64,000 nt of DNA from Bacteroidota bacterium (GCA_013297775.1 JAAFIL010000017.1:1-64000), one strand, 5' to 3'. Shown: positions 26,405 to 36,307, counted from the stretch's first letter. Translations and numbers: made by a program. The notes: generated from the sequence alone by a model not told the origin.

Positions 26405-27178
26405 ATGGCACAACCCGTTAAGGCAAAGAAACATTTAGGGCAACATTTTTTATGCGATGAAGGCATTGCTCGAAAAATTGTAGAAGCCTTGTTGCAAAAA
26501 GATAAATTAAACACCACATTTGAAATTGGTCCAGGTACAGGGGTATTAACTAAATACTTATTGCCCGCATTACCCGTATTTTATGCGTTAGATATAGATC
26601 AAGAGTCTATTGCTTATTTAAAGCAAACCTATCCAACCAACGCCGATAACATTCGGTATTGCGATTTTTTAGAAACTGATTTAATAAGCATTAGCGCACC
26701 ACCCTTTAATATTATTGGCAATTTTCCTTATAATATTTCTTCGCAAATTATGTTTAAGGTACTCGATCATCGCAACGATATTCCAATAGTGGTGGGCATG
26801 TTTCAAAAGGAAGTAGCCAAGCGCCTAGCCGAAAAACCAGGCACTAAAGTATATGGTATTTTGAGTGTGTTGTTACAAGCCTTTTACGATATAGAGTATT
26901 TGTTTACCGTACACGAAAATGTGTTTAGTCCGCCACCTAAAGTAAAAAGCGGCGTCATTCGTTTAACGCGTAATAAGCGGCTAACCCTCTCTTGCCCCGA
27001 AGATTTATTTTTTAGAGTGGTTAAAACAACATTTAATCAACGCCGTAAAACCATTCGTAATTCGATTAAACCTTTATTAAATGGTGTTGTTTTGCCCAGC
27101 CATCCTTTACTGGATAAGCGACCTGAACAATTGAGTGTAGCCGAGTTTGAAACCCTAACCTTGTTGCTAACGACTTAG
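26405..27178 (+). CDS. rsmA: 16S rRNA (adenine1518-N6/adenine1519-N6)-dimethyltransferase
   Basis: RsmA (KsgA) dimethylates two adjacent adenosines in the 3' hairpin of 16S rRNA late in small-subunit assembly. The 257-residue protein has the family start KKHLGQHFL, SAM motif I FEIGPGTGVLT, the catalytic motif IV GNFPYNISS (N-x-P-Y), the VFSPPPKVKSGVIRL segment and the C-terminal helical domain. ATG at 26405 follows the DUF4286 stop by 2 bp. Confidence 0.96.
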   Translation: MAQPVKAKKHLGQHFLCDEGIARKIVEALLQKDKLNTTFEIGPGTGVLTKYLLPALPVFYALDIDQESIAYLKQTYPTNADNIRYCDFLETDLISISAPPFNIIGNFPYNISSQIMFKVLDHRNDIPIVVGMFQKEVAKRLAEKPGTKVYGILSVLLQAFYDIEYLFTVHENVFSPPPKVKSGVIRLTRNKRLTLSCPEDLFFRVVKTTFNQRRKTIRNSIKPLLNGVVLPSHPLLDKRPEQLSVAEFETLTLLLTT

Positions 27179-27232
27179 AATCAAGCATTGGTGCATTTCT
27201 TCTTTTACAAACGTTAGCATTCGTATAACGGA

Positions 27233-28771
27233 TTAAAGTTCGTTGATGTGTTCTAAATACTGCTCGGCTTGCTCTAAAACAGCGGCTTTTTCGGCCGGCT
27301 CCATTTTATCTAAAATACGATACATCATGCCAATGCGTGGGTTTTTAGCTAATAGCGTGCGGTGACGTTCATAAAAATGCCAATACAAACTATTAAACGG
27401 ACACGCCCGCTCGCCTGTTTTTTTGGTTTTATCGTAATAACAGGTTTGGCAATAATTACTCATTTTACTGATGTAACCCGAACCTGAAACGTAAGGCTTG
27501 CTACCTACAATGCCCCCATCGGCATATTGGCTCATGCCGCGCGTGTTGGTTATTTCGACCCATTCGATGGCATCTATATAAATCCCTAAATACCATTCAT
27601 CTACCGCATTGGGATGAATGCCCGCTAACAGTGCAAAATTACCAGTAACCATTAGCCGTTGGATGTGGTGCGCGTAAGCTTGTGTTAAACTTTGCTGTAT
27701 GGCATGTTTTAAACAATTCATTTTGGTATTACCATTCCAATACCAAGTAGGTAATGCACGCTCGTGATTAAAAAAATTCAAGGTTTTATAATTGGGCATT
27801 TGAGCCCAATAAATACCACGCATGTACTCTCGCCATCCTAAAATTTGGCGCACATACCCTTCTATCTGCGCCAAGCTTATGGTTGGCGAATTGGCTCGCC
27901 AAGTAGCAATGGCGGCATTAACCACTTCGGTTGGTGAAATCATTTTGGTATTCAACGAAAACGACAAGCGCGCATGGTACAAACTCCAATATTTGGTGTG
28001 CATGGCATCTTGGTATTTTCCAAAAAGTGGTAAAAAGTGTTGATGAAAATAACGCATCAATTGCAAACTTTGTTCTCGTGAGGTGGGCCAAAAAAAAGCA
28101 TCGGCTTCCATCGTTCCAATGGTTTGAATGCCCGCTTTTTTAATTTCTTTTTCAATAGATTTATAATTGTGTTTAAATAAAAAAGGGGGTGGCACCACAT
28201 CGGCACCTTTGTATGGGTTACGGTTATCGCTATCAAAATTCCATTGCCCACCTTCCGGATTTTTTCCTTCCATTAATACGTTGTGTAAACGCCGCATTTG
28301 GCGATAAAACGTTTCCATGAGATAGGTTTTTTTACCTTTAAATAGTTCTCCTAGTTCGGAACGGGTTGTGTAAAAATGTTCTGTATCTGAACAAGCCGAA
28401 GAAATTTTTAACGAACTCACAAACGTTTTTAAATACGCATCGAGACGGTATTCATCGGGTAATTGGTACTCAAAATGCTGAAAAGATTGGGCTTCTATAA
28501 GTGCTAAACAATTTTTACCAATATCTTGCTGGTTGGCGGGGTCGTTAATTTTATAATGAATAACTTGATGCCCTTTTTTTTGGAGGTACTCTACAAAGTT
28601 ATACATGGCCGCAAAAAATCCGGTTACTTTTTGAATGTGATGCTTGGCATAATCGGTTTCCTGACGCACTTCCATTAGCACATAGCACACCTGCGGTTCT
28701 ATGGTGTTATACCACGAGTGGTTGTAGTTTAATTGATCTCCTAAAATAAGCCGAAGCGTTTTCTTTTGCAT
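27233..28771 (-). CDS. Iron-sulfur cryptochrome/photolyase family protein (PhrB-like)
   Basis: The protein has 512 residues. It begins KKTLRLILGDQLNYNHSW, as in the prokaryotic (6-4) photolyase/FeS-BCP family. The FAD-binding C-terminal half carries conserved GNFALLAGI and NTRGMSQYADGG. Four Cys fit a [4Fe-4S] cluster: C353 in KMNCLKH, and three near residues 435-455 in YCQTCYYDK and GERACPFN. These enzymes use light to repair (6-4) photoproducts and contain FAD plus a lumazine-type antenna. It is encoded between rsmA (convergent) and a flavoprotein gene on the same strand, with no obvious partner. Confidence 0.92.
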   Translation of the reverse strand: MQKKTLRLILGDQLNYNHSWYNTIEPQVCYVLMEVRQETDYAKHHIQKVTGFFAAMYNFVEYLQKKGHQVIHYKINDPANQQDIGKNCLALIEAQSFQHFEYQLPDEYRLDAYLKTFVSSLKISSACSDTEHFYTTRSELGELFKGKKTYLMETFYRQMRRLHNVLMEGKNPEGGQWNFDSDNRNPYKGADVVPPPFLFKHNYKSIEKEIKKAGIQTIGTMEADAFFWPTSREQSLQLMRYFHQHFLPLFGKYQDAMHTKYWSLYHARLSFSLNTKMISPTEVVNAAIATWRANSPTISLAQIEGYVRQILGWREYMRGIYWAQMPNYKTLNFFNHERALPTWYWNGNTKMNCLKHAIQQSLTQAYAHHIQRLMVTGNFALLAGIHPNAVDEWYLGIYIDAIEWVEITNTRGMSQYADGGIVGSKPYVSGSGYISKMSNYCQTCYYDKTKKTGERACPFNSLYWHFYERHRTLLAKNPRIGMMYRILDKMEPAEKAAVLEQAEQYLEHINEL

Positions 28772-28815
28772 ACGTTTATAAACGTATAATATAGCGTTTA
28801 GTTGAAAAATTATTT

Positions 28816-30015
28816 TTATGCTTTAGTATTGAGGTGCCTTGCTAATTGCATGGCTTGTGCAAAACACGCCGTAATTAAATACCCGCCCGTTGGAGCGTCC
28901 CAATCTAACTGTTCGCCAATAACAAAATGGTTTTTTAATTGGTTTAGTTCAAAGTGTTCATTTACCTCATCGAGGGCAATGCCTCCTGCTGTTGAAATGG
29001 CTTCTTCTATGGGTGCTAAACCGCTAATTATGATGGGTAGTTTTTTTAATAGAGGCACTAGGTTGACCCAATTGGTAAACTCCGTTTTTGGTAATAAGGT
29101 TTTTACTAAGGCCACCGTTGCCGCATTTAGTTTAACCACTTGGCGCAATGTTTCGCTACTATTTCCCTTAGCGTTTTGGCATTGGTTAAGTAAATGCTCT
29201 TCGGTCCACATTGGTTTCAAATCTATAAAAACGGTGGCTTTGCCTAAGGTTTTTAACTGTTGGCGTATAGCGGAACTTAAAGGGTACACGCCGCTGCCTT
29301 CGATACCAAATGCGGTTAATGTTACTTCGCCTAAAACAGTTTGCTGCGCACAGGTGCTGCGTACATTTTTTAAAATACGTCCTGCTAATTGAGGAATGAG
29401 TTGTGCTGGCCACTTTACTTCAAATGCGCAATTGGAGGCTTGAAAAGGAAGTACCTTAATGTTTTTTTCTTTAAAGAACGCTACCCAATCGCCTTTGCTG
29501 CCTGTAACTGGCCAAGATGCGCCGCCCAATGCCAACACAATGGTTTCGTTTTTTAAATGAATCTGTTGCTGTTGGTGTTGAATAACAACGGCATTAGCTT
29601 CTGAAAAACCAATCCACTCGTGTTCAGTTTTTATACTAACGTGTTTAGCACTTAGGTGGGCTATAATTTTATTTAATACTTCGATGGGTTTAAGGTGTTG
29701 AAGCGGAAATACGCGCTTACTGCTGCCAACACAGGTTTCAATGCCTATTTGCCTAAACCAATCTCGTATTACTTCTACATTTAAAAACGAGTGGCAGGTA
29801 TCAAAAAATGAGGCGGGGTAATAACGCGCTTGCAATACATTTGGCGGTTCGTTATACGATAAGTTTAAGCCGCCATCTCCAGCTACTAAAAATTTTCGAC
29901 CGAGTGTTTTATTGCGTTCGTAAATGGTGATGCGGTATTCATCGGGGTTAAGGGTAGCCGCTAAAAATAAAGCGGCTGTTCCACCTCCAATAATATGGAT
30001 GGCTTTTTTACTCAA
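28816..30015 (-). CDS. HI0933-like FAD-dependent oxidoreductase (TIGR03862 type)
   Basis: The protein has 399 residues. The N-terminal Rossmann motif [17 protein letters not shown] binds FAD, followed by [16 protein letters not shown], the characteristic HI0933/BaiN-family segment. The C terminus has [15 protein letters not shown] and [16 protein letters not shown]. The physiological substrate is unknown. The start overlaps the end of dnaJ by 8 nt, so it is translated from the grpE-dnaJ transcript. Confidence 0.88.
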   Translation of the reverse strand: MSKKAIHIIGGGTAALFLAATLNPDEYRITIYERNKTLGRKFLVAGDGGLNLSYNEPPNVLQARYYPASFFDTCHSFLNVEVIRDWFRQIGIETCVGSSKRVFPLQHLKPIEVLNKIIAHLSAKHVSIKTEHEWIGFSEANAVVIQHQQQQIHLKNETIVLALGGASWPVTGSKGDWVAFFKEKNIKVLPFQASNCAFEVKWPAQLIPQLAGRILKNVRSTCAQQTVLGEVTLTAFGIEGSGVYPLSSAIRQQLKTLGKATVFIDLKPMWTEEHLLNQCQNAKGNSSETLRQVVKLNAATVALVKTLLPKTEFTNWVNLVPLLKKLPIIISGLAPIEEAISTAGGIALDEVNEHFELNQLKNHFVIGEQLDWDAPTGGYLITACFAQAMQLARHLNTKA

Positions 30016-31153
30016 AATATTCCTTCATTCGGTCGAAAAAACCTTTCTCGCGTTTGTTAGGGTTGGGCTGAAAGTTTTTACTTTCTTGCAATTGCTCGAT
30101 TAGTTTTTTCTCGTCGGCACTTAGTTGACTGGGTGTAAACACATTGATTTCTACTAGTAAATCGCCACGAACATAGGAATTAACATCAGGCAAGCCCTTT
30201 CCTTTAAGGCGTAGTACTTTTCCACTTTGTGTGCCAGGTTCTATTTTAATTTTAGCTTTGGTATCAATGGTTGGCACTTCTACTTGTTTGCCCAATATGG
30301 CATCGGGTATGCTAATGTGTAAATTATAAATTAAATGTGAGCCTTCGCGTTTTAATTCAGGATGTTCTTCTTCTTCTACAAGGATGAGTAAATCGCCATT
30401 AACGCCTCCGCGCGGGGCCGCGTTTCCTTTGCCGCTCATGCTAAGTTGCATGCCATCGGCTACGCCAGCGGGAATATTGATGGTAATAACTTCTTCGCCA
30501 CGCACAATACCATCGCCGTGGCAAGTATTACATTTATCTTTTATAAGTCGTCCTTCGCCGTGGCACGAAGAGCAAGTCGTTTGCGTTTGCATGGCTCCTA
30601 AAATGGTTTGTTGTACACGGATGTGTACGCCTGTGCCATTACATACTCTACACGTATCGTATTGCCCGCTTTTAGAACCGCTGCCATTACACGTATGGCA
30701 ATTCACTTGCTTGTTTACTTTCAATTTTTTTTCAACGCCATTAGCAATTTCGCTAAGGGTTAGTTTTACTTTGATGCGTAAGTTGCTACCGCGGTTAACA
30801 CGGCGACCACCACGTGAACCGCCACCGCTGCTGAAACCACCAAAAGCACCACCAAAAATATCTCCAAAGTTAGAGAAGATGTCGTCCATGTTCATGCCGC
30901 CACCGCCATATCCGCCACTCGCATTGCCTCCTACACCAGCGTGTCCGTATTGGTTATAACGTTGGCGTTTTTCGGCATTGCTTAATACTTCGTAAGCCTC
31001 TGCGGCTTCTTTAAATTTTTCTTCGGCCGCTTTATCATCGGGGTTTTTATCAGGGTGATATTTAATCGCTAACTTTCGGTACGCTTTTTTAATTTCGTCG
31101 TCGCCCGCATTTTTGTTCACTCCTAATATTTCGTAATAATCGCGCTTTGCCAT
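30008..31153 (-). CDS. dnaJ: Chaperone DnaJ
   Basis: This is the co-chaperone that delivers substrates to DnaK and stimulates its ATPase. In its 381 residues it has a J domain with H33-P34-D35, a Gly/Phe-rich linker (about 75-115), four zinc-finger CxxCxGxG repeats ([32 protein letters not shown]) and the C-terminal substrate-binding domains. grpE lies 30 bp upstream. No CIRCE operator (TTAGCACTC-N9-GAGTGCTAA) was noticed ahead of grpE. Confidence 0.97.
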   Translation of the reverse strand: MAKRDYYEILGVNKNAGDDEIKKAYRKLAIKYHPDKNPDDKAAEEKFKEAAEAYEVLSNAEKRQRYNQYGHAGVGGNASGGYGGGGMNMDDIFSNFGDIFGGAFGGFSSGGGSRGGRRVNRGSNLRIKVKLTLSEIANGVEKKLKVNKQVNCHTCNGSGSKSGQYDTCRVCNGTGVHIRVQQTILGAMQTQTTCSSCHGEGRLIKDKCNTCHGDGIVRGEEVITINIPAGVADGMQLSMSGKGNAAPRGGVNGDLLILVEEEEHPELKREGSHLIYNLHISIPDAILGKQVEVPTIDTKAKIKIEPGTQSGKVLRLKGKGLPDVNSYVRGDLLVEINVFTPSQLSADEKKLIEQLQESKNFQPNPNKREKGFFDRMKEYFE

Positions 31154-31183
31154 TTTGCTTGTTTCTTAAAATCTGAATAAAAT

Positions 31184-31747
31184 TTATTGTGCTATGATTA
31201 CTTTTGAGAAGCGAATCACTTTGTCGCCTAGTTTATATCCTTTTTCAATTTCGTCAATTACTTTTCCTTTTTGTTCTTCGTTGGGTGCTGGAATGTAGGT
31301 AATGGCTTCCATAATATCGGGGTCAAAGGTTTGGCCAATGCTTTCGAAGGCGGTTAAGCCTTTTTGTTGGCAGTTTCCTTTTAGCTTATTGTAAATTAGC
31401 TGTATGCCTTCTTTAATGGGTTTAGCTTCTTCGATGGTTTCGTTAGCTTTAATGGCGCGTTCAAAATCATCAATAGCCGGTAAAATAGCTTTAAAGGCTT
31501 CTTCGGCGGCAGTTTTAATTAAATCGCTACGTTCTTTTAACGTGCGTTTGCGGTAATTATCAAACTCGCTGTAAAGGCGTAAATATTTGTCATTGGCCTC
31601 TGCTAGTTTTTGATCGGCATCTTTTAATTGCTCTTCAACTGTCGGCTCTGCCTTTATTTCCTGATTTTCGGCGGCATTGTCAGTGTTTGATTGAGTTTCC
31701 TCGCCGTTAACTTCGGTGTTATCGTTCATTTTATCAGTATTTTCCAT
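31184..31747 (-). CDS. grpE: Nucleotide exchange factor GrpE
   Basis: The 187-residue protein releases ADP from DnaK. It has an acidic, disordered N terminus (about 1-40), a long coiled-coil helix (KYLRLYSEFDNYRKRTLKE), and the beta domain with GLTAFESIGQTFDPDIMEAI and GYKLGDKVIRFSKVIIA. It heads the grpE-dnaJ pair; dnaK is not in the window. Confidence 0.96.
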   Translation of the reverse strand: MENTDKMNDNTEVNGEETQSNTDNAAENQEIKAEPTVEEQLKDADQKLAEANDKYLRLYSEFDNYRKRTLKERSDLIKTAAEEAFKAILPAIDDFERAIKANETIEEAKPIKEGIQLIYNKLKGNCQQKGLTAFESIGQTFDPDIMEAITYIPAPNEEQKGKVIDEIEKGYKLGDKVIRFSKVIIAQ

Positions 31748-31822
31748 GCTTAACGCTATTTTATTGCTTTTCCAAAAGGACTAAAGCAATTTGTTTGCCA
31801 AAGTACAAAATGGGTAAATTTG

Positions 31823-33043
31823 TCAGTTCTTCATTAATTTGAACTCTACTCGGGTATTCTTTTTAAGTTGTTCGTCGGTGCAAGGGGCGCATTTTTCGCG
31901 GGGTTGCGTTTGTCCTTTAAAATTAGTTCGTATGCGCGCCGCCAGAATGCCTTTGTTTATTAAAAAAGTGCGAAGGCTTTGCGCCTGATTATTAGTGATG
32001 GTAGTTGCTAACTTACTTTCTGTTTTTGTGCTTAGATGTGTGGTTAGTTCGACCACTAACGCTTTATTTTTTTGCATCAGGCTTACAATAGACTCCAGCT
32101 CTTTTTCATCTTTTGGAAGCAAGCCAAGCCCATTAGGTTTAAATTGTAAGGTTTTTATTACTTCGATTTGTTCAATGCCTCCCGAACTTTCTTCCTCTCC
32201 ATCGCCTTCTATTAATTGATTGATAACTGATGCCGGCATAAGATACGTTAAATCGCCTATTTTAGGACTCGTGGTAACTATTTTTTCGCCTTTGGATGTG
32301 TAAATCGAAAACGCCATGTTTTGAGAGGGATTAAGATCCGTTTCGATTTTAATCACAAAATCTTGATTTAATTTTAAATCGTTAATGGTAAACACTCCTC
32401 CAGGGCTAACAGTGGTTTTGGTGATTGAGTCGCCATAATTGTTTAGCAAAAAAAGATTGCCACCTCTTAAAAATGCAGTGCTATTCTCGGTTTCGGCAAT
32501 GGTGCCTGTAATGTTTTTGCGAACAACCTGAAAGTTTTTGCGCTCATCCAAAATATATTCTAACTCGCGCAAGTTGGAATTGATAGCAATTACAACACCG
32601 TTTTCGTCTATTAAAAAATCGCTGGGTAATTGCGTAACATTATATTTTTTACAAACCTCATCGTTATAGCTACGTGGGGCAATGCCATTAATAAACCCCG
32701 TTATACTATCGTTTTGAAGGGCTTCGGCCCATGCAGTTTTATCACTTTGAACGGCAATAGCAATAATATCAAAACCATCGGCGTTGCGGTAAAGTGCACT
32801 TTTATATTTATCGTAAAGGCGTGTTAGTTGGCGGTGGTTAACTCTTGATTTCCGAACGGTAGAAGACCAAAAATGAACCCATACTATTCGGTTGAGGTAG
32901 GGCATGTTGTAGCCTTGCACGGCACCCAATTTTTGATTTAGCGTAAACCCTGGTGCTTTGTCCCCTACTTTCAATTCGGGTGTGGCGGTTTGTGCCGAAA
33001 AAATGCCATTTATGAAAAGAGCTATTAAAAACCAGTGCCTCAT
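31823..33043 (-). CDS. Secreted thioredoxin-fold protein without CxxC, fused to an OmpA-like domain
   Basis: The 406-residue protein starts with a signal peptide (about 1-18). Residues about 25-170 align with the TlpA protein encoded directly upstream: both share FW-[AS]-S, Y-x-K-Y-K, NA-[ND]-GF and LID-[EA]-NG. However, the active site WCGPC of the neighbour is replaced by TVRKS, so redox activity should be lost. After a beta-rich linker, residues about 305-405 form an OmpA-like domain (QAQSLRTFLINKGILAARIR, ending NTRVEFKL), expected to bind peptidoglycan. The gene overlaps tlpA by 4 nt (ATGA). It may anchor a thioredoxin-like fold to the cell wall as a scaffold or sensor; this is inference. 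Confidence 0.75.
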   Translation of the reverse strand: MRHWFLIALFINGIFSAQTATPELKVGDKAPGFTLNQKLGAVQGYNMPYLNRIVWVHFWSSTVRKSRVNHRQLTRLYDKYKSALYRNADGFDIIAIAVQSDKTAWAEALQNDSITGFINGIAPRSYNDEVCKKYNVTQLPSDFLIDENGVVIAINSNLRELEYILDERKNFQVVRKNITGTIAETENSTAFLRGGNLFLLNNYGDSITKTTVSPGGVFTINDLKLNQDFVIKIETDLNPSQNMAFSIYTSKGEKIVTTSPKIGDLTYLMPASVINQLIEGDGEEESSGGIEQIEVIKTLQFKPNGLGLLPKDEKELESIVSLMQKNKALVVELTTHLSTKTESKLATTITNNQAQSLRTFLINKGILAARIRTNFKGQTQPREKCAPCTDEQLKKNTRVEFKLMKN

Positions 33044-33648
33044 GGTTTTACAACTAACTGTTCTAGTGCCTTGTCTAAAGCGATTCCGCGGAGGTTGCGA
33101 GCAATAATAATGCCATTAGCATCTATTAAATAGTTGTTGGGAATACCTTGTATGCCATACATTTGTGCGCCCACACTCCCCCAACCTTTTAAATCGCTAA
33201 CGTGGTAGGGCCATGTTAAATTATCTTTTTTAATGGCATTTTGCCAAGCGTTTTTATCCATATCTAAACTTAGGCTATAAATCGTAAACCCATTAGCATT
33301 TTTGAGCGGTGCGTTTTTATATTTTTCGTAGGTAGCTACTACATTGGGGTTTTCGAGGCGACAAGGCCCGCACCAGCTTGCCCAAAAATCAATTAAAACA
33401 ACACGCCCTTTTAAGCTCGAAAGAGGAATGGTACTGTCTGTTGGACTTTTAAATGCCAAATCAGGTGCGTGGTTGCCCAAGTTTAAGCCTTCAGGCGCAT
33501 CTATCTGTTGAGGTTTATAGTTTTCGGTTTTATTAATTGCTACCGAATTTGCGGGCGATGATTCGGCTTTTCGTTTGGAGGCGCAAGCTATACCTATTAA
33601 GGTAATAAGGCTTATTGCGACCCAATAAATATGTTTCTTTTTTTTCAT
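33040..33648 (-). CDS. TlpA-family thiol-disulfide oxidoreductase (lipoprotein)
   Basis: The 202-residue protein has a lipoprotein signal (LITLIGIAC, Cys about 22) and a thioredoxin domain with the intact active site FWASWCGPCRLENP and the cis-Pro region GIQGIPNNYLID. It likely reduces or isomerises disulfides in the periplasm. The start codon overlaps the murA stop (TAATG) and its own stop overlaps the next gene, so murA, this gene and the thioredoxin-OmpA gene are translated in series. The downstream gene is a paralogue that has lost its cysteines. Confidence 0.92.
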   Translation of the reverse strand: MKKKKHIYWVAISLITLIGIACASKRKAESSPANSVAINKTENYKPQQIDAPEGLNLGNHAPDLAFKSPTDSTIPLSSLKGRVVLIDFWASWCGPCRLENPNVVATYEKYKNAPLKNANGFTIYSLSLDMDKNAWQNAIKKDNLTWPYHVSDLKGWGSVGAQMYGIQGIPNNYLIDANGIIIARNLRGIALDKALEQLVVKP

Positions 33649-34955
33649 TAGGCTTTTCGTATAATTTCGGCACCTATGGCATTGAGGCGTGTGTCTATAT
33701 GTTGGTAGCCGCGGTCTATTTGATTGATATTAAAAATGGTACTTTTTCCTTTAGCGCTCATGGCAGCAATTAGCAGTGCCACACCCGCTCTAATATCGGG
33801 GCTTGCCATTTGAATGGCACGTAATTGTGTTTTTCGATCGAGGCCCATTACGGTGGCGCGATGTGGATCGCATAAAATAATTTTAGCTCCCATGTCAATG
33901 AGTTTATCTACAAAAAATAAACGGCTTTCGAACATTTTTTGATGGATGAGTACATTGCCCCGTGCTTGAATGGCGGTTACTAAGGCAATGCTGATTAAAT
34001 CGGGCGTAAAGCCTGGCCATATAGCATCGCTTACCGTTAAAATAGAGCCGTCAATAAAGGTATCTATTTCGTAATGTTCTTGCTCGGGAATGAATAAATC
34101 ATCGCCTCTGCGTTCTACTTTCACCCCAAGGCGGCCAAAGATGGTAGGAATAATTCCTAAATCGTCGTAGCTAACATTTTTAATTGTGATTTCGGATTGT
34201 GTAACGGCGGCCATTCCGATGAAAGAGCCAATCTCAATCATATCGGGCAACATACGGTGGGTTGTTCCTTTTAATTCTTTTACCCCTTCGATGGTAAGGA
34301 GGTTAGAACCAATACCATTTATTTTTGCCCCCATTCGGGTTAGCATTTTACACAACTGTTGCAAATACGGTTCGCAGGCAGCATTATAAATGGTGGTAAT
34401 GCCTTCGGCTAAAACGGCAGCCATAACAATGTTTGCCGTTCCTGTAACAGAGGCTTCATCTAACAACATATAAGCCCCTCGTAGGTTTTTACCTTCTACT
34501 TGGTAAATTTCATTATCGGTATCATAATTAAATTTAGCCCCCAGCGCTTCAAACCCTAAAAAATGAGTATCAACACGGCGGCGACCAATTTTATCCCCTC
34601 CTGGTTTTGGCATATATGCTTTTCCGAAACGGGTTAACATGGGCCCTACAATCATCATGCTGCCACGCAAGCTGCCGCCTTTCTTTTTAAATTCGGGCGA
34701 AACTAAATATTCTACATTAACAGCGTCGGCTTGAAACGTAAATTCTTCGTGTCCTGTTTTTTCTACTTTTACGCCCAAATCGGCTAACAGTTCAATAAGT
34801 TTATTAATGTCAACAATATTGGGAATATTGCCAATAACCATTTTTTCTTTGGTCAACAATACTGCGCATAAAATTTGAAGGGCTTCATTTTTAGCACCTT
34901 GTGGAATAATCTCCCCTTTTAAATTTTTGCCGCCATGAACTTCGAAAATTGCCAT
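33648..34955 (-). CDS. murA: UDP-N-acetylglucosamine 1-carboxyvinyltransferase (MurA)
   Basis: MurA transfers enolpyruvate from PEP to UDP-GlcNAc, the first committed step of peptidoglycan synthesis. The 435-residue protein starts with the usual GGKNLKGEIIPQGAKNE. The catalytic loop reads KPGGDKIGRRR: the residue that is Cys115 in E. coli is D121 here. An Asp at this site is known from naturally fosfomycin-resistant MurA proteins (mycobacteria, chlamydiae), and I recall it as common in Bacteroidota, so fosfomycin insensitivity is predicted. It is located between DUF4290 and tlpA in one run of minus-strand genes. Confidence 0.96.
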   Translation of the reverse strand: MAIFEVHGGKNLKGEIIPQGAKNEALQILCAVLLTKEKMVIGNIPNIVDINKLIELLADLGVKVEKTGHEEFTFQADAVNVEYLVSPEFKKKGGSLRGSMMIVGPMLTRFGKAYMPKPGGDKIGRRRVDTHFLGFEALGAKFNYDTDNEIYQVEGKNLRGAYMLLDEASVTGTANIVMAAVLAEGITTIYNAACEPYLQQLCKMLTRMGAKINGIGSNLLTIEGVKELKGTTHRMLPDMIEIGSFIGMAAVTQSEITIKNVSYDDLGIIPTIFGRLGVKVERRGDDLFIPEQEHYEIDTFIDGSILTVSDAIWPGFTPDLISIALVTAIQARGNVLIHQKMFESRLFFVDKLIDMGAKIILCDPHRATVMGLDRKTQLRAIQMASPDIRAGVALLIAAMSAKGKSTIFNINQIDRGYQHIDTRLNAIGAEIIRKA

Positions 34956-34979
34956 AAAATGAACGCTGAGTAATTAAGT

Positions 34980-35657
34980 TTAATATTTACGTTTGAATTT
35001 ATTGTTAGAGTAATTATTGTTCTGTCCGCCTTTGTATTTATTATTTTGATTGCTGTTATTGGTATTGCTGCTGTGGTTTCCTTTGTTGTGAACGAATTTT
35101 TTTTGGCCACGCAGTTCTTGGTGCGAACTTAGTTGCGCATTTTCTGCCATTTTTAATTCGCCTTGACTTAGTTCATCAAGGTTTTTAAAAATGACATCAT
35201 CAGTAATGCTATCTCTATTCCAGTTGAGGTACGATTTTTTAAGATGGTTTGCAATTTGTCGGGTTAACTCTGCCCGCTCGGCACCATAAGGTAATTTACG
35301 TGCTTTGGTAATAATCTCTTCGATGGTTTTACCATAGTGTTTATAACGGATGCGTCCTTTTGGATAGGGCATTAATCCTGGTTTGGTTTCAAACGTTTCA
35401 GGGGTTGGCTTGGGATACGGACTATCTACATCTAATTTGAATTTGGAGATGATAAATAAATGATCCCACAGTTTATGCACATAATCGGTGGCATCGCGCA
35501 AGTGAGGGTTTAACTGACCCATTACTTGGATAATGGCTTTGGCGCAGGTGTTGCGCTCATGACGATCTTTTATGGTGCAACAGTATTCTATCATCCCTTG
35601 GATGTTGCGTCCGTATTCGGGTATTACCAAATGGTCTAATTGGGTATTATATTCCAT
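34980..35657 (-). CDS. DUF4290 family protein with basic Asn-rich tail
   Basis: The 225-residue cytoplasmic protein starts MEYNTQLDHLVIPEYGRNIQ, as in DUF4290, a family largely confined to Bacteroidota and usually found just upstream of murA, as here (24 bp). Residues about 1-185 are the conserved helical domain. The last roughly 40 residues are a low-complexity tail of Asn, Lys, Gly and Ser ending NKFKRKY, which could bind nucleic acid. No function is established. Confidence 0.85.
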   Translation of the reverse strand: MEYNTQLDHLVIPEYGRNIQGMIEYCCTIKDRHERNTCAKAIIQVMGQLNPHLRDATDYVHKLWDHLFIISKFKLDVDSPYPKPTPETFETKPGLMPYPKGRIRYKHYGKTIEEIITKARKLPYGAERAELTRQIANHLKKSYLNWNRDSITDDVIFKNLDELSQGELKMAENAQLSSHQELRGQKKFVHNKGNHSSNTNNSNQNNKYKGGQNNNYSNNKFKRKY

Positions 35658-35785
35658 GCTTGATTTAACTTCTTAAATGAACAGATAAAGATAAATAAAA
35701 TTAGGCTTGGTGCGGCAATTACAGGCTATTTATTCACCTACACCCTGTTGATAGTTTTTTAGGTTTGAACTCTGGTTTCGGAAAA

Positions 35786-35872
35786 GTGAGGCTTTGGAGT
35801 AGAAGTGATAGCTTGATTAATTGCTAGGTTAGATGAAGGGTGGCACGCAAAGGCGCAAAGGTCGCAAAGGAA
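35786..35872. repeat. 87-bp direct repeat, copy 1
   Basis: The sequence from GTGAGGCTTTGGAGTAGAAG to the final CGCAAAGGAA recurs at 35973-36059 with a single difference (C/T). Its last third is the dispersed ggcacgcaaaggcgcaaag motif. Confidence 0.9.
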
Positions 35873-35972
35873 AAGGTGTGTTAATCGTTGATGTTGGATT
35901 GAGAAGAAACAAACTTCTTCAACTACTCTTTAAATAAACTAAGTTACACCGAAGTGTGAAAATTTAATGAAC

Positions 35973-36059
35973 GTGAGGCTTTGGAGTAGAAGTGATAGTT
36001 TGATTAATTGCTAGGTTAGATGAAGGGTGGCACGCAAAGGCGCAAAGGTCGCAAAGGAA
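35973..36059. repeat. 87-bp direct repeat, copy 2
   Basis: Second copy, same orientation, starting 187 bp after the first; 86 of 87 positions are identical. Such near-identity suggests a recent local duplication or conversion. Confidence 0.9.
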
Positions 36060-36307
36060 GAAATAGATGAATCAATTATTGGTACAACAGTAGTTCTCTT
36101 TTATAACTCAATGGCATACATCGCTGGAACGGTCGCTAATTCTGGTAACTTGGTGTTTTAATAAAAATACGGCGTAATGGACATTTGTGGTGGTAATTTA
36201 TTCTCACTAGGTACATCGCATTGCTCTTTGATAAATGGAATAAACGTTGTTGAATTATAAAAGAGATCTATAAAATTGTGTGTTTTAGCATAACCTGCAC
36301 GTTGCAT

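Larger units (their letters stand above)
35658..36307. other. Long gene-free region with direct repeats
   Basis: About 650 bp between DUF4290 and the pckA terminator contain no supported gene on either strand. The region holds two copies of an 87-bp repeat and otherwise AT-rich DNA of unknown role. Confidence 0.6.

Noticed and set aside
28802-29392. 196-codon plus-strand open frame over the flavoprotein gene
   Set aside because: It is antisense to a well-supported HI0933-like gene with no recognisable motif.
30384-30959. 191-codon plus-strand open frame inside dnaJ
   Set aside because: It is antisense to the conserved zinc-finger and Gly-rich parts of dnaJ; the Pro- and Leu-rich composition is a by-product of that coding sequence.
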